64,000 nt of DNA from Acidobacteriota bacterium. GTDB taxonomy: Bacteria; Acidobacteriota; Polarisedimenticolia; Polarisedimenticolales; Polarisedimenticolaceae. Shown piece by piece: positions 1-8,116 of this stretch. Every line of letters begins with the position of its first letter. The stretch's first letter is position 1. The DNA lies in NCBI GenBank assembly GCA_029861955.1, contig JAOTYK010000001.1, positions 1 to 64,000 on the forward strand, in the 5' to 3' direction. The notes below the pieces were generated by a model. It was not told the origin of the DNA. It was given only the letters and a program-made list of their open reading frames with translations, and ran no database searches. A program made the translations under genes and the position numbers.

Positions 1-35
1 ACCGAGGGTCTCGCCGACGCAGTCGACGCAAGCGA

Positions 36-554
36 ATGCTGAAGCGCACCCCCGACCCGACGACGCCCGGTGTCCGGATCGATTCCACCTGTAATACGCT
101 GGAAAGACTCCTAAGTAGGAGCCCTGGCGGGCTCGACCTGATCAGCGATGATCATCCGGCCTATCGCGCCGCCATCAACAGACTCAATCGTCGGTTCACA
201 TCCGGCACCCTCATTCGCCACTCGATACACGCCAACCCGGATCGATCGTCGGGTCGGAGCCGGGTCGTCGCCAAGGAACGGGATCAGGCGATGTTTGCCG
301 TCGATCTGCTGCACAAGTTGATTCGGCACTGCCAGGCCCATCATCGTCGGGAAACCATCGCGTTTGGTCGCAAGAGTGCCAACGTAAACGGCAGGGCGAT
401 GCTCTTTGCGATCTGGCGAAACTTCATCAAGCGCATGACAGAGCGGAGGCCCGAGCTGATCTCGCCGGCGATGCGAGTCGGGTTGACCTCATCGCTCTGG
501 ACCTGGCAGGATTTCCTCGCCAAGCGGCTGTTTGCCGGAAGGATCTCGGGCTAG
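36..554 (+). CDS. Transposase-like protein, C-terminal part
   Basis: The product has 172 residues from the first ATG, but the frame is open back to the first bases of the window, so the gene may be cut at its 5' end. The segment ISDDHPAYRAAI, followed about 75 residues later by HHRRETIAFGRK and an aromatic, basic tail, fits the second Asp and the final Glu of a DDE-type transposase as I remember these families. No terminal inverted repeat is visible within the window, and the next gene starts 240 bases downstream behind its own promoter. It could be a solitary transposase, a remnant, or a domesticated relative. The family assignment is from memory and is moderate. Confidence 0.5.
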   Translation: MLKRTPDPTTPGVRIDSTCNTLERLLSRSPGGLDLISDDHPAYRAAINRLNRRFTSGTLIRHSIHANPDRSSGRSRVVAKERDQAMFAVDLLHKLIRHCQAHHRRETIAFGRKSANVNGRAMLFAIWRNFIKRMTERRPELISPAMRVGLTSSLWTWQDFLAKRLFAGRISG

Positions 555-698
555 CCGCTTTCGGCGACGAGCTCGGCGCAGATCTAGCACGACGACGTCC
601 GCGATAGTCGACACTTGAGCCCATCGACATTCAGATCCCGGGTCATGACAGCGCCACGCGTCGCGTGGCGTCGTAACTACAACATTCTTCGGGTCACG

Positions 699-727
699 TT
701 GGAATCGTCGGCTGCGCCCGCTATAAT
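699..727 (+). promoter_or_regulatory. Sigma70-like promoter for the atuA operon
   Basis: TTGGAA at 699-704 and a perfect TATAAT at 722-727 are separated by exactly 17 bases. Transcription should begin near 734, leaving a leader of about 60 bases before the GTG start at 795. This is one of the best consensus promoters in the window. Confidence 0.65.
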
Positions 728-794
728 TCCAGCCTCTCGATGGCCTTCCCGGTCTCGAGTTCCCGGCCGCACAGGGTCGGCAAAAGGGGCAACC

Positions 795-2159
795 GTGTCC
801 GAGGATCGCACGCTGCGCATCGCCAACGGGCAAGGCTTCTGGGGTGACTCGATCGACGCTCCGGAGCGGTTGATCGACGAGGGGCCCATCGATTTCCTGA
901 CGCTCGACTATCTCGCCGAGGTCACGATGTCGATCATGCAGAAGCTACGTCGACGAGACCCGGAGGCCGGGTACGCGACCGACTTCATCAACCTGATCCA
1001 ACGTACGCTGCCGCGACTCAGAGAGCGTGGGATCCGTATCGTCGCAAACGCCGGTGGGGTCAATCCACAGGCCTGTCGTCGCGCGCTCCTCGCCGTTGCC
1101 AGAGAGCAGGGGGCGACGGGCATGCGTGTCGGCGTCGTGCAAGGCGATGACATCCTCGATCGTCTGGATGAGATCGTATCCTCCGGTGTCGCGCTGGATA
1201 ACCTCGACGACGGTCGGCCACTCTCCGAAATCCGCGACGGCATTCTCTCCGCCAACGTCTACATCGGTTCGTTCCCGGTCGCCGACGCGCTGCGACAGGG
1301 AGCGGACATCGTCGTGAGCGGTCGTACGACCGATCCGGGGTTAGTGCTGTCTCCCTTGATCGCCAAATTCGGTTGGGGCAGCGACAATCTCGATCTGCTG
1401 GCGGCGGGTACCGTCGCCGGTCATATCATCGAGTGCGGAGCGCAATGCACCGGTGGCAACTACAGTCGCTGGTGGGAAGTCGAGGGTTGGGATCGTCTGG
1501 GCTATCCCGTCGTCGAATGCTCCGAAGACGGTTCCTTCGTCGTCACGAAGCATGAGAAGACGGGTGGGATGGTCACCGTCGATACGGTGGCCGAACAACT
1601 GGTCTACGAGATGGGCGACCCCCATCGCTACATCACCCCGGATTGTGTCGTCGATTTCACGTCGATCCAATTGGAGCAGCAGGGCAAGGACCGTGTGCGG
1701 GTCTCCGGGATCCGCGGAGCCGACGCGACCGAGACCTACAAAGTGTCGATCTCTTATCTCGAGGGGTACAAGGCCACCGGCCAACTGACGGTCAGCGGGC
1801 CCGACGCGCTGGCCAAGGCGAAGATCTGTGCGGAAGCCCTGTGGGGACGTCTTCGCCGGGCGGGGTACGAGTACGACGACACCATTACCGAGTACGTCGG
1901 TGTGGACTCGACCCACGGCGACATCTGCCCGACGGGATCCGTCAACGAGGTCGTGCTACGTGTCGGCGTGAAGGACGCCGATCGGCAGCGGGTCGACCGG
2001 TTCGGAAAAGAACTGGCGCCGCTTGTCACGTCAGGGCCGCCCGGTGTGACGGGGTTCGCCGGCGGCCGACCCAAGGCCACCGAGGTGTTGGGCTACTGGC
2101 CGACCCTGATTCCAAAATCGTTGGTGCACCCCGAGGTGACGGTCGAGGAGGTCGAGTGA
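795..2159 (+). CDS. AtuA family protein (DUF1446)
   Basis: This 454-residue protein matches the acyclic terpene utilisation AtuA family (DUF1446), with the hallmark start RIANGQGFWGDS, then LDYLAEVTMSIM and GIRIVANAGGVNP. I chose the GTG at 795 because it follows AAAAGGGG at a normal distance and gives the family's N-terminus. An in-frame ATG at 615 would add about 60 unrelated residues and lies upstream of the promoter. In Pseudomonas the atu cluster degrades citronellol and geraniol, but the biochemical role of AtuA itself is unknown to me. The next gene starts inside the stop codon (TGATG), so the two are translationally coupled and probably act together. Confidence 0.85.
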   Translation: MSEDRTLRIANGQGFWGDSIDAPERLIDEGPIDFLTLDYLAEVTMSIMQKLRRRDPEAGYATDFINLIQRTLPRLRERGIRIVANAGGVNPQACRRALLAVAREQGATGMRVGVVQGDDILDRLDEIVSSGVALDNLDDGRPLSEIRDGILSANVYIGSFPVADALRQGADIVVSGRTTDPGLVLSPLIAKFGWGSDNLDLLAAGTVAGHIIECGAQCTGGNYSRWWEVEGWDRLGYPVVECSEDGSFVVTKHEKTGGMVTVDTVAEQLVYEMGDPHRYITPDCVVDFTSIQLEQQGKDRVRVSGIRGADATETYKVSISYLEGYKATGQLTVSGPDALAKAKICAEALWGRLRRAGYEYDDTITEYVGVDSTHGDICPTGSVNEVVLRVGVKDADRQRVDRFGKELAPLVTSGPPGVTGFAGGRPKATEVLGYWPTLIPKSLVHPEVTVEEVE

Positions 2160-2536
2160 TGCAGGTTCCGCTGTATGCGATGGCTCATGCGCGCTCCGGC
2201 GACAAGGGCGATGGGTCCAACGTCGGTGTGCTGGCGTATGACGCTCGCGGTTACGAGATCTTGCAAGCCTGGTTGACCGCCGAACGAGTCAAGCAACACT
2301 TCGGCGGGATCGTGCTCGGCACGGTGGATCGATTCGAGATGCCCAACGTGATGGGCTTGAACTTCATCCTGCACGACTCGCTGGGCGGAGGGGGATCGGC
2401 CAGTCTCAAGACCGATGCCCAGGGCAAGACCCATGCGATGGCGTTGTTGCGTATCCTGGTTGAGGTCCCCGACGACTACGTACTACCGGATGTGGGAACC
2501 CGTGGGGCGATGGCACCCGGCGGCGAGTTGGGATGA
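2159..2536 (+). CDS. AtuA-related small protein
   Basis: This 125-residue protein begins MQVPLYAMAHARSGDKGD. It is the small partner that follows AtuA/DUF1446 in many genomes, and in other lineages it is fused to the AtuA C-terminus. Conserved features seen are the SGDKGD motif near residue 13, the NVMGLNFILHDSLGGGGSASLKTDAQGK core, and a short acidic tail. The ATG shares one base with the upstream stop, and the stop overlaps the next start by ATGA. It therefore sits in a tight three-gene operon with an enoyl-CoA hydratase, which suggests a CoA-thioester substrate. The exact function is unknown. Confidence 0.8.
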   Translation: MQVPLYAMAHARSGDKGDGSNVGVLAYDARGYEILQAWLTAERVKQHFGGIVLGTVDRFEMPNVMGLNFILHDSLGGGGSASLKTDAQGKTHAMALLRILVEVPDDYVLPDVGTRGAMAPGGELG

Positions 2537-3315
2537 GTCGCTACGAGACGATCCGAATAGAGAGCGAACCGAACGGCATGCGTCGTCTCGTTATGGATCG
2601 TCCTCCGGTCAACGCGCTCGGACGTGTGCTGGTCGACGAGATGACGGATGCGTTGGCGGCGCTGAGTTCCGATGACGATGCCCGCTGCCTGATCCTGATC
2701 TCCGCAGGAAAACATTTTTGCGCCGGGGCCGATCTCAAGGAACGCAAGACCATGACCGTGGACGATGTTCGGGCGTTCGTCCCGAAGTTGGCGGGGGTTT
2801 GCGAGGGGCTCGCGGCGTTGCCGTTCCCGTCGATCGCGGCGGTGAGCGGTGTGGCCGCCGGTGGGGGCTGCGAGTTGGCCCTCGCCTGCGACTTTCGTGT
2901 TCTGGCGGAGAGTAGCAAGATCGGTCTGCGAGAGACCGCGTTGGCGATCATCCCGGGTGCCGGTGGGACGCAGCGACTCCCGCGTCTGGTCGGAGCGGCC
3001 GTCGCCAAGCGCTGGATCTTCACCGCCGAGCTGTTCAGCGCAGAGGCGGCTCTGCGGGACGGCGTGGCGCAACTCGTCGCAACGGACGACGGACTCGCGG
3101 ATGAGGCAAATCGCGTGGCGGGGCTGATCTGCGCCAACGGCCCGGTGGCCATCCGCCTGGCAAAACAGGCGATCGAGCTAGGGCTCGATCTCCCGCTCCA
3201 GGAGGCTCTGGCGTTGGAGTGGGAGCGCTATCAGAAGGTCCTCGAAACCCACGATCGGACCGAGGCTCTGGCCGCGTTCGCCGAGAAGCGGCCGCCCCGC
3301 TTCGAAGGACGCTGA
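2533..3315 (+). CDS. Enoyl-CoA hydratase, methylglutaconyl-CoA hydratase-like
   Basis: A 260-residue crotonase-family enzyme. The oxyanion-hole segments GKHFCAGADLKER and VAAGGGCELALACD and the two glutamates used for water addition (near residues 114 and 134, the latter in RETALAIIPGAGGTQRL) are present. The sequence resembles human AUH and bacterial LiuC, so 3-methylglutaconyl-CoA or the related isohexenylglutaconyl-CoA (AtuE) is a plausible substrate. This fits the preceding AtuA genes. The biotin-dependent carboxylase and HMG-CoA lyase expected for a full leucine or terpene branch are not in the window. It starts in an ATGA overlap with the previous gene. Confidence 0.88.
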   Translation: MSRYETIRIESEPNGMRRLVMDRPPVNALGRVLVDEMTDALAALSSDDDARCLILISAGKHFCAGADLKERKTMTVDDVRAFVPKLAGVCEGLAALPFPSIAAVSGVAAGGGCELALACDFRVLAESSKIGLRETALAIIPGAGGTQRLPRLVGAAVAKRWIFTAELFSAEAALRDGVAQLVATDDGLADEANRVAGLICANGPVAIRLAKQAIELGLDLPLQEALALEWERYQKVLETHDRTEALAAFAEKRPPRFEGR

Positions 3316-3324
3316 GCAATTCGC

Positions 3325-3330
3325 TAGGAT
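3325..3330 (+). promoter_or_regulatory. Candidate -10 element just upstream of dusB
   Basis: TAGGAT, preceded by GC, lies exactly six bases before the dusB ATG, so transcription would start at or next to the start codon. The same bases contain AGGA, which could instead act as a ribosome binding site, so the reading is ambiguous. Confidence 0.35.
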
Positions 3331-3336
3331 AGAGCG

Positions 3337-4317
3337 ATGCTCCGCTACGGCAATCTATCGATCGACCCACCCCTGGTGCTGGCTCCCATGGCCGGGATCA
3401 CCGATCGTCAGTTTCGATTGGTCCTCCGGCGTGTCGGCGGAGTGGGGCTTGTCACGATGGAGTTTATCTCGTCGGAAGCCCTGACCCGCGGCAACAAGCG
3501 CACGTTGCAGATGATGCATTACGTCGAGGAGGAGCGACCGATCTCGATCCAGATCTACGGTTCGGATCCGTCGCGCATGGCAGAAGCCGCCCGGGTGGTC
3601 GAGGGGATCGGCGCCGACATCTGTGATATCAACATGGGCTGCCCCGCCAACAAGATCCTGAAGGGATGTGCCGGCTGTTCGCTGATGTCCGACCTCGATC
3701 TGGCGCAGGCGATCATTCGCGAGGTTCGAGGCGCCATCAAGATCCCCCTCACCGTCAAATTCCGCGCAGGAATCCGCGACACCTCGCTGAACTATCTGGA
3801 GCTTGGCAGGATCTGTCAGGGCGAGGGCGTCGATGCCGTCGCGTTACACCCCCGCACCGCCAAGCAGATGTATCGGGGCACCGCCGACTGGTCGCGGATC
3901 GCACGACTGCGCGAGGCGCTCACGATCCCTGTGATCGGCAACGGTGACGTCACCGAGGCCGAGGACGTCCGGCGAATGATGCGCGAGACGGGTTGCGACG
4001 GCGTCATGATTGGTCGTGCGTCGATGAGGAACCCCTGGATCTACCGCCAGGCCCAGGCGCTTCTTCGCGGTGAGCCGGTCTACCAGCCGACACTCGAGGA
4101 TCGTCACGACGTCATCGTCAGTCACTTTCGGTTAATGCTGGAGCAGGAGGCAGACCCGAAATTCCGCCTCCACAAGTTGCGGACCTTTACGGGTTGGTAC
4201 ACACGCGGACTTGTCGGCGGAAAGCATCTAAGATTGAAGATCAGTGGACTAGATACTCCAAACGCATTCCTGGACGCCGTCGAGGAATTCTTTGAACAAG
4301 CCCGGGCGGCAGCGTAA
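3337..4317 (+). CDS. dusB: tRNA-dihydrouridine synthase, DusB type
   Basis: A 326-residue flavoenzyme that reduces uridines in tRNA to dihydrouridine with FMN and NADPH. The N-terminal LAPMAGITDRQFR, the catalytic cysteine in DINMGCPANK (residue 102), the FMN-phosphate site IGNGDV and GCDGVMIGRASMRNPW follow the Dus order, and the length is typical. The usual KGxAGxAL segment reads KGCAGCSLM here, which puts two extra cysteines close to the active site. It stands between the hydratase gene (21-base gap) and an M24 peptidase (17-base gap) and is probably co-transcribed with the latter. Confidence 0.93.
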   Translation: MLRYGNLSIDPPLVLAPMAGITDRQFRLVLRRVGGVGLVTMEFISSEALTRGNKRTLQMMHYVEEERPISIQIYGSDPSRMAEAARVVEGIGADICDINMGCPANKILKGCAGCSLMSDLDLAQAIIREVRGAIKIPLTVKFRAGIRDTSLNYLELGRICQGEGVDAVALHPRTAKQMYRGTADWSRIARLREALTIPVIGNGDVTEAEDVRRMMRETGCDGVMIGRASMRNPWIYRQAQALLRGEPVYQPTLEDRHDVIVSHFRLMLEQEADPKFRLHKLRTFTGWYTRGLVGGKHLRLKISGLDTPNAFLDAVEEFFEQARAAA

Positions 4318-4334
4318 CCGGCAAGGAGAGGACG

Positions 4335-5519
4335 ATGGATCTCGGTGCCATCCAGGAGGCGATTCGCGACCAGGGGCTGGACGGCTGGCTGTTCTTCGAT
4401 TTTCATCACAAGGACCCCATCAGCTATCGCGTGCTCGGCGTCGACATGAACACCATGACGACACGACGTTGGTTTTACCTGGTCCCGGCCAACGGTGAGC
4501 CCACGAAACTCTGCAGCACGGTCGAGCCGACCCGGCTGGATAGTCTGCCGGGGAAGAGCGAGACGTATCTCTCGTGGAAGCAGCTCCATCAGCAGCTCGC
4601 GTTGATCCTGAAGGGTCGGAACAAGATCGCGATGCAGTATTCGCCGATGGGGAACATCCCGTACGTCTCCAACGTCGACGCGGGCACCATCGAGATGGTC
4701 CGTGCGGCCGGTGTCGAGGTCGTGACGTCCGCCGATCTGGTCCAGACGTTCGACGCCCTCTTCGACGCCGAGGGGTTCGCGAGTCACCGCGAGGCGGGCG
4801 AGACGATCCTGCGGATCAAGGACGACGCCTACGCCATGATGGACGCGGCCCTGCGGGCGGGAAAGAAGATCACCGAATTCGATGTCTGTTCGTTCATTCT
4901 CGACGAATTCGAGTCGAACGGCCTGACCACAGACGGCTCGGTCCCGATCGTCGGCTTCAACGATCATCCCGCGGATCCGCATTTCGAGCCGACCGCGGAG
5001 AACGCCTACACGCTGCATCACGGCGATACGATTCTGATCGACCTCTGGGCTCGCCGTCGTGAGCCGGCCGGCGTCTACTACGACGTGACCTGGTGTGGGT
5101 TTGCCGGTCAGGACCCACCCGACCTGTATCGCGAGATCTGGGATGCGGTCGTGAGCGGCAGGGATCGCGGACTGGAGTTCGTGAGAAGTCGATTCGAGCA
5201 GAGCAAGCCGTGCTTCGGATGGGAAGTTGATGATGCGACTCGAGCCGTCGTCCGTGACGCCGGCTACGGCGATGCATTTGTCCATCGCACGGGGCACAGC
5301 ATCGGCGTGCTCGATGTCCACGGTAACGGTGCCAATATCGATAACCTGGAGACCCGCGACGAACGACGTCTAGCACCCGGAAGCTGTTTCTCGATCGAAC
5401 CGGGGATCTATCTCGCCGGGCAAATGGCCGTAAGAAGCGAGATCGACGTCTTCATCACAACCGAAGGAGCCGTCGAGGTCTTCGGTGCGATACAGACGGA
5501 CCTGATTCACGTCGGCTAG
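4335..5519 (+). CDS. M24 family metallopeptidase (Xaa-Pro peptidase-like)
   Basis: A 394-residue protein with an N-terminal creatinase/prolidase-like domain (about residues 1-150) and a C-terminal pita-bread domain. All five metal ligands are visible: Asp in ILIDLWAR, Asp in YYDVTWCG, His in FVHRTGHSIG, Glu in FSIEPGIY and Glu in RSEIDVF. It should be a cytoplasmic dinuclear-metal aminopeptidase or prolidase acting on Xaa-Pro peptides, although some family members use other C-N bonds. It is preceded by GGAGAGGACG close to the ATG. The stop overlaps the convergent hydrolase gene by four bases. Confidence 0.87.
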   Translation: MDLGAIQEAIRDQGLDGWLFFDFHHKDPISYRVLGVDMNTMTTRRWFYLVPANGEPTKLCSTVEPTRLDSLPGKSETYLSWKQLHQQLALILKGRNKIAMQYSPMGNIPYVSNVDAGTIEMVRAAGVEVVTSADLVQTFDALFDAEGFASHREAGETILRIKDDAYAMMDAALRAGKKITEFDVCSFILDEFESNGLTTDGSVPIVGFNDHPADPHFEPTAENAYTLHHGDTILIDLWARRREPAGVYYDVTWCGFAGQDPPDLYREIWDAVVSGRDRGLEFVRSRFEQSKPCFGWEVDDATRAVVRDAGYGDAFVHRTGHSIGVLDVHGNGANIDNLETRDERRLAPGSCFSIEPGIYLAGQMAVRSEIDVFITTEGAVEVFGAIQTDLIHVG

Positions 5520-6151
5520 CGGTCGGAGAGGAGAGTCTCTGCGGAGTCGACGACGGCAGAGGCCGCATCTCGGGCCCGTTCCGGAAACAGATGGGTCGTG
5601 TTTTCGATGACCCGGATCGTTGCGGCCGGTTGCATTCCTTCCGTTCGCTGCCGGACCCGGTCGGGCGTCCCGAACTCGTCGTTTTCTGCCTGGACCACGA
5701 ACAGCGGCCGTTTCAGCAAGGGGAGTTCGTCGAAGGGGTACTTGTCGACAGGAAGTCCGAGGGCGATGACGCCGCGGATATTGGCGTCGCGGATCGCATA
5801 GCCGATCGAGCACACCGCCCCGAACGAGAATCCGACCAGCAGCATGGGAACTCCCGGTGCCAGACCGCGAAGCCATGCCACGGCCGCCGCGATATCCTCG
5901 ATCTCGCCGCGGCCGTCATCGTGGGTCCCTTCGCTCTCTCCGGTTCCGCGAGAGTTGAAACGGAGGGTCGTCATGCCGACGCGATGCAGTTCCCGATCGC
6001 TGTGAAAAATGACCGGGTTATGGAGCGTCCCGCCGTGCAGGGGATGGGGGTGCATGACCGCCGCAAGTGCGCGAGGTCGCTCGGCCACGCGGAGCGCCGA
6101 CTCGAGCCGTATGCCGTCTCCCGGGATCCAGAGCTTGCGAACTTCCGTCAT
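5516..6151 (-). CDS. Alpha/beta hydrolase
   Basis: A 211-residue cytoplasmic hydrolase. The oxyanion segment MHPHPLHGG, the nucleophile elbow GFSFG (Ser near residue 109), an acidic residue in VQAENDEFGTP and the His in ENTTHLF make a complete catalytic triad in the expected order. The HPHPxxGGT and FNxRGxGxSxG motifs match the family of short dienelactone-hydrolase-like esterases found in many bacteria, whose substrates are undefined. It converges on the M24 peptidase with a four-base overlap and has no partner on its own strand. Confidence 0.8.
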   Translation of the reverse strand: MTEVRKLWIPGDGIRLESALRVAERPRALAAVMHPHPLHGGTLHNPVIFHSDRELHRVGMTTLRFNSRGTGESEGTHDDGRGEIEDIAAAVAWLRGLAPGVPMLLVGFSFGAVCSIGYAIRDANIRGVIALGLPVDKYPFDELPLLKRPLFVVQAENDEFGTPDRVRQRTEGMQPAATIRVIENTTHLFPERARDAASAVVDSAETLLSDR

Positions 6152-6257
6152 CCATCACAAGTAGCACCGACCGGCGGGACGCGACAAGTATTCATCCCGA
6201 AACCCATCTCGGCCGGCGAAGAGATCATCGATCCCCAGAAGGACCTACCGTCGAATC

Positions 6258-6797
6258 ATGGATTCGATCTTGCGTCGTGTCTGCGGGGTCGCGCGCCTCG
6301 CACTGTGGCTCTACCTCCTGGCGCTGGTTGACCGGCCGTGGCACGAGCTCTCGGGCTGGCTGACACCACAAGTCGGCTGGTACGCACGACTCGCGACGGT
6401 GGTCGGCTTCGCCGTCGGACTGTTACCGCGGCGCGGGACGGTTCGTTGTGGGCACGCGCTCCTGGTGATTCTTTCGTGCTACCTGGTGGCTCTCTCACGA
6501 GGGGAGCTGTTCGTCTGGGCGACGACGTCCGCAGTGACCGCGTTGCTTGCGGGTCGGGACATCGTCTACGCGGTCCGGCCCCTACTCTTCGGTCGCCCCG
6601 TCGGAACAACGGGAGCCCTGCGGGAGCCCGATGCCGAGGACAACGCCATCAGCACCTTCGTCGTCGCGCCCGAGATCGCCATCGACCGAAGACCCGCGCG
6701 CGAGACCCAGCAGAGCTCTTCGACTCCTGACGTCCGGCCGCAGCGTAGGGACCCGACGACGATTTCGAGGGTCAGCCGACGATGCAGGATGCCGTGA
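6258..6797 (+). CDS. Hypothetical membrane protein overlapping the mutY 3' end
   Basis: The frame encodes 179 residues. The first 100 contain three hydrophobic stretches (about 9-24, 42-56 and 66-82) that look like membrane segments, and AGAAGGA stands 14 bases before the ATG. The last 77 residues are antisense to mutY and have no recognisable character. Either the gene really runs into mutY, or only the N-terminal half is meaningful. I do not recognise a family. Without it, 6152-6565 would be a 414-base gap. Confidence 0.42.
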   Translation: MDSILRRVCGVARLALWLYLLALVDRPWHELSGWLTPQVGWYARLATVVGFAVGLLPRRGTVRCGHALLVILSCYLVALSRGELFVWATTSAVTALLAGRDIVYAVRPLLFGRPVGTTGALREPDAEDNAISTFVVAPEIAIDRRPARETQQSSSTPDVRPQRRDPTTISRVSRRCRMP

Positions 6798-7687
6798 GTC
6801 ACGGTTCGTTCCACCACCATTAGGCGCGCGTCGAGGTCAAAACGATCCAGGAGATAGCGTTGCAACGATCCGGTCGCCGTGTCTTCGCCGGGGAGTTCGC
6901 AGGACGGAAGGTCCCATTCGCCGCGAAGCGGTCCTCGATCTCGGCGCTGCAGGAGGTATCGATCTCCCCGTCGAACGACCGCGACGCCGGCGCGGACCTT
7001 GACGGTGGCCCTTCGTTCGAGACGACGGGGAATCTCTGCGACGAGTTCCTGCTTTCTTGCGACACAGTCTTGCGAGACGGGACACGACGGACACTCAGGG
7101 TGGGTCGGCGAGCAGATCGTCGCCCCTAACTCCATCAGGGCCTGGTTCAGATCTCCGGGCTGCGGGCCCATGGCCCAGGTCGACGCGCGCTCCCAGAGCA
7201 TCTTCTCTTCCGCACTCTTCGATAGGCCGCAGGCATCGATCCCCTCGATGCGGCTGATCACGCGACGCACGTTGCCGTCAAGAATCGGTTCCGGAAGACC
7301 AAACGCGATGCTTGCCACCGCACCCGACGTGTAACGCCCGATTCCCGGCAGCGCGCGAAGTGCCAGAGGATCCGATGGGACCTGACCATCGTGCCGGCTG
7401 ACGACTTCCCGAGCGGCGCTATGAAGTTGCCGTGCGCGGCGGTAGTAACCGAGTCCGCTCCAGAGTGCCAGAACCTCGTCGACCTCTGCGGCGGCCAACG
7501 AATGCACGTCGGGGAATCTCGAGAGGAACCGCTCGTAGTAGGGGATGACCGTAGCGACCTGCGTCTGCTGAAGCATGATCTCGGAGACCCACACGCGATA
7601 CGGAGCCGGTTCGCTCCGCCAGGGAAGATCGCGGGCGTGCTGCCCGTACCAGACGAGGAGCCGTCGACGCGGCTCCTCGTTATCCAT
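6566..7687 (-). CDS. mutY: A/G-specific adenine DNA glycosylase
   Basis: A 373-residue base-excision enzyme that removes adenine paired with 8-oxoguanine. The catalytic Glu is in SEIMLQQTQV. The helix-hairpin-helix is LPGIGRYTSGAV, the catalytic Asp is in ILDGNVRRV, and the 4Fe-4S ligands are C-X6-C-X2-C-X5-C in CSPTHPECPSCPVSQDC. A C-terminal NUDIX-like domain that checks 8-oxoguanine starts near VAVVRRGDRYLLQRR. I chose the ATG at 7687, which gives the usual N-terminus and overlaps the upstream ferredoxin gene by eight bases. The frame continues further 5' but only inside that gene. Together with mutM at 41552 this gives a GO repair pair. Confidence 0.93.
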   Translation of the reverse strand: MDNEEPRRRLLVWYGQHARDLPWRSEPAPYRVWVSEIMLQQTQVATVIPYYERFLSRFPDVHSLAAAEVDEVLALWSGLGYYRRARQLHSAAREVVSRHDGQVPSDPLALRALPGIGRYTSGAVASIAFGLPEPILDGNVRRVISRIEGIDACGLSKSAEEKMLWERASTWAMGPQPGDLNQALMELGATICSPTHPECPSCPVSQDCVARKQELVAEIPRRLERRATVKVRAGVAVVRRGDRYLLQRRDRGPLRGEWDLPSCELPGEDTATGSLQRYLLDRFDLDARLMVVERTVTHGILHRRLTLEIVVGSLRCGRTSGVEELCWVSRAGLRSMAISGATTKVLMALSSASGSRRAPVVPTGRPKSRGRTA

Positions 7688-8024
7688 CGGCGCCGGGCTT
7701 TGCAGGCGTTGCGTGTTGGATTCGTAGGCGCTCGACGGGGGTCCCGCCGATGAGGTGATCGTTGAGGATCTCTTCGACATCGACCGGGGTGACGTGGCCG
7801 TACCAGACCGCCTCGGGGTAGACGACGATCGTGACGCCGTCCTCGCAGGTGCTGAGACAGCCGGCGGAGTTGATCCGAACCTTGCCCTTCAGGCCGGCCT
7901 CGAAGGCCAGACGCTTGAGCTTGGCGTGGACCTCGCGCCCGCCACTGCGGACGCAACACCCCTTGGGGTTATCGGCGGCTCGTTCGTTGACACAGACGAA
8001 TACATGACGTTCGAAGGGTGGCAT
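7680..8024 (-). CDS. Thioredoxin-like [2Fe-2S] ferredoxin
   Basis: A 114-residue protein of the (2Fe-2S) ferredoxin family with a thioredoxin fold. It begins with HVFVCVNERA, and the cluster ligands are a C-X12-C pair near the N-terminus and a C-X3-C pair in CLSTCEDG. The segment VVYPEAVWYGHVTPVDVEEIL is typical. It is a soluble electron carrier or cluster-binding protein. It is co-transcribed with mutY, whose product carries a 4Fe-4S cluster, but a functional link is only a guess. A perfect TATAAT sits six bases before the ATG and there is no Shine-Dalgarno sequence, so the mRNA is probably leaderless. Confidence 0.86.
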   Translation of the reverse strand: MPPFERHVFVCVNERAADNPKGCCVRSGGREVHAKLKRLAFEAGLKGKVRINSAGCLSTCEDGVTIVVYPEAVWYGHVTPVDVEEILNDHLIGGTPVERLRIQHATPAKPGADG

Positions 8025-8030
8025 GCTGGG

Positions 8031-8036
8031 ATTATA
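8031..8036 (-). promoter_or_regulatory. -10 element of a leaderless ferredoxin-mutY mRNA
   Basis: On the minus strand TATAAT is followed by CCCAGC and then the ATG at 8024. A start seven bases past the -10 box would fall on the A of the start codon. No purine-rich ribosome site lies between them. A -35 match is not evident. Confidence 0.55.
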
Positions 8037-8053
8037 GCCAGATGAAACGGCTG

Positions 8054-8062
8054 TGCTAGCAT
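8054..8062 (+). promoter_or_regulatory. Extended -10 (TGCTAGCAT) for the small basic protein gene
   Basis: TGCTAGCAT is a TGn extended -10 element, back to back with the divergent TATAAT at 8031-8036. The identical GTGCTAGCAT recurs before mutM. The expected leader is about 50 bases, with GGAG before the ATG at 8117. Confidence 0.45.
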
Positions 8063-8116
8063 TGCCGGTCGTTCGAGTTCGTCAAGACAATCCAACCAAG
8101 ACGCTGGAGATTCGAG

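Noticed and set aside
1643-2158. 5' extension of the AtuA-related protein frame
   Set aside because: It reads a meaningless Arg-rich sequence inside the AtuA gene. The ATG at 2159 gives the family N-terminus.
4122-5321. 399-residue open frame on the minus strand
   Set aside because: It is antisense to the end of dusB and the M24 peptidase, both with complete motifs.
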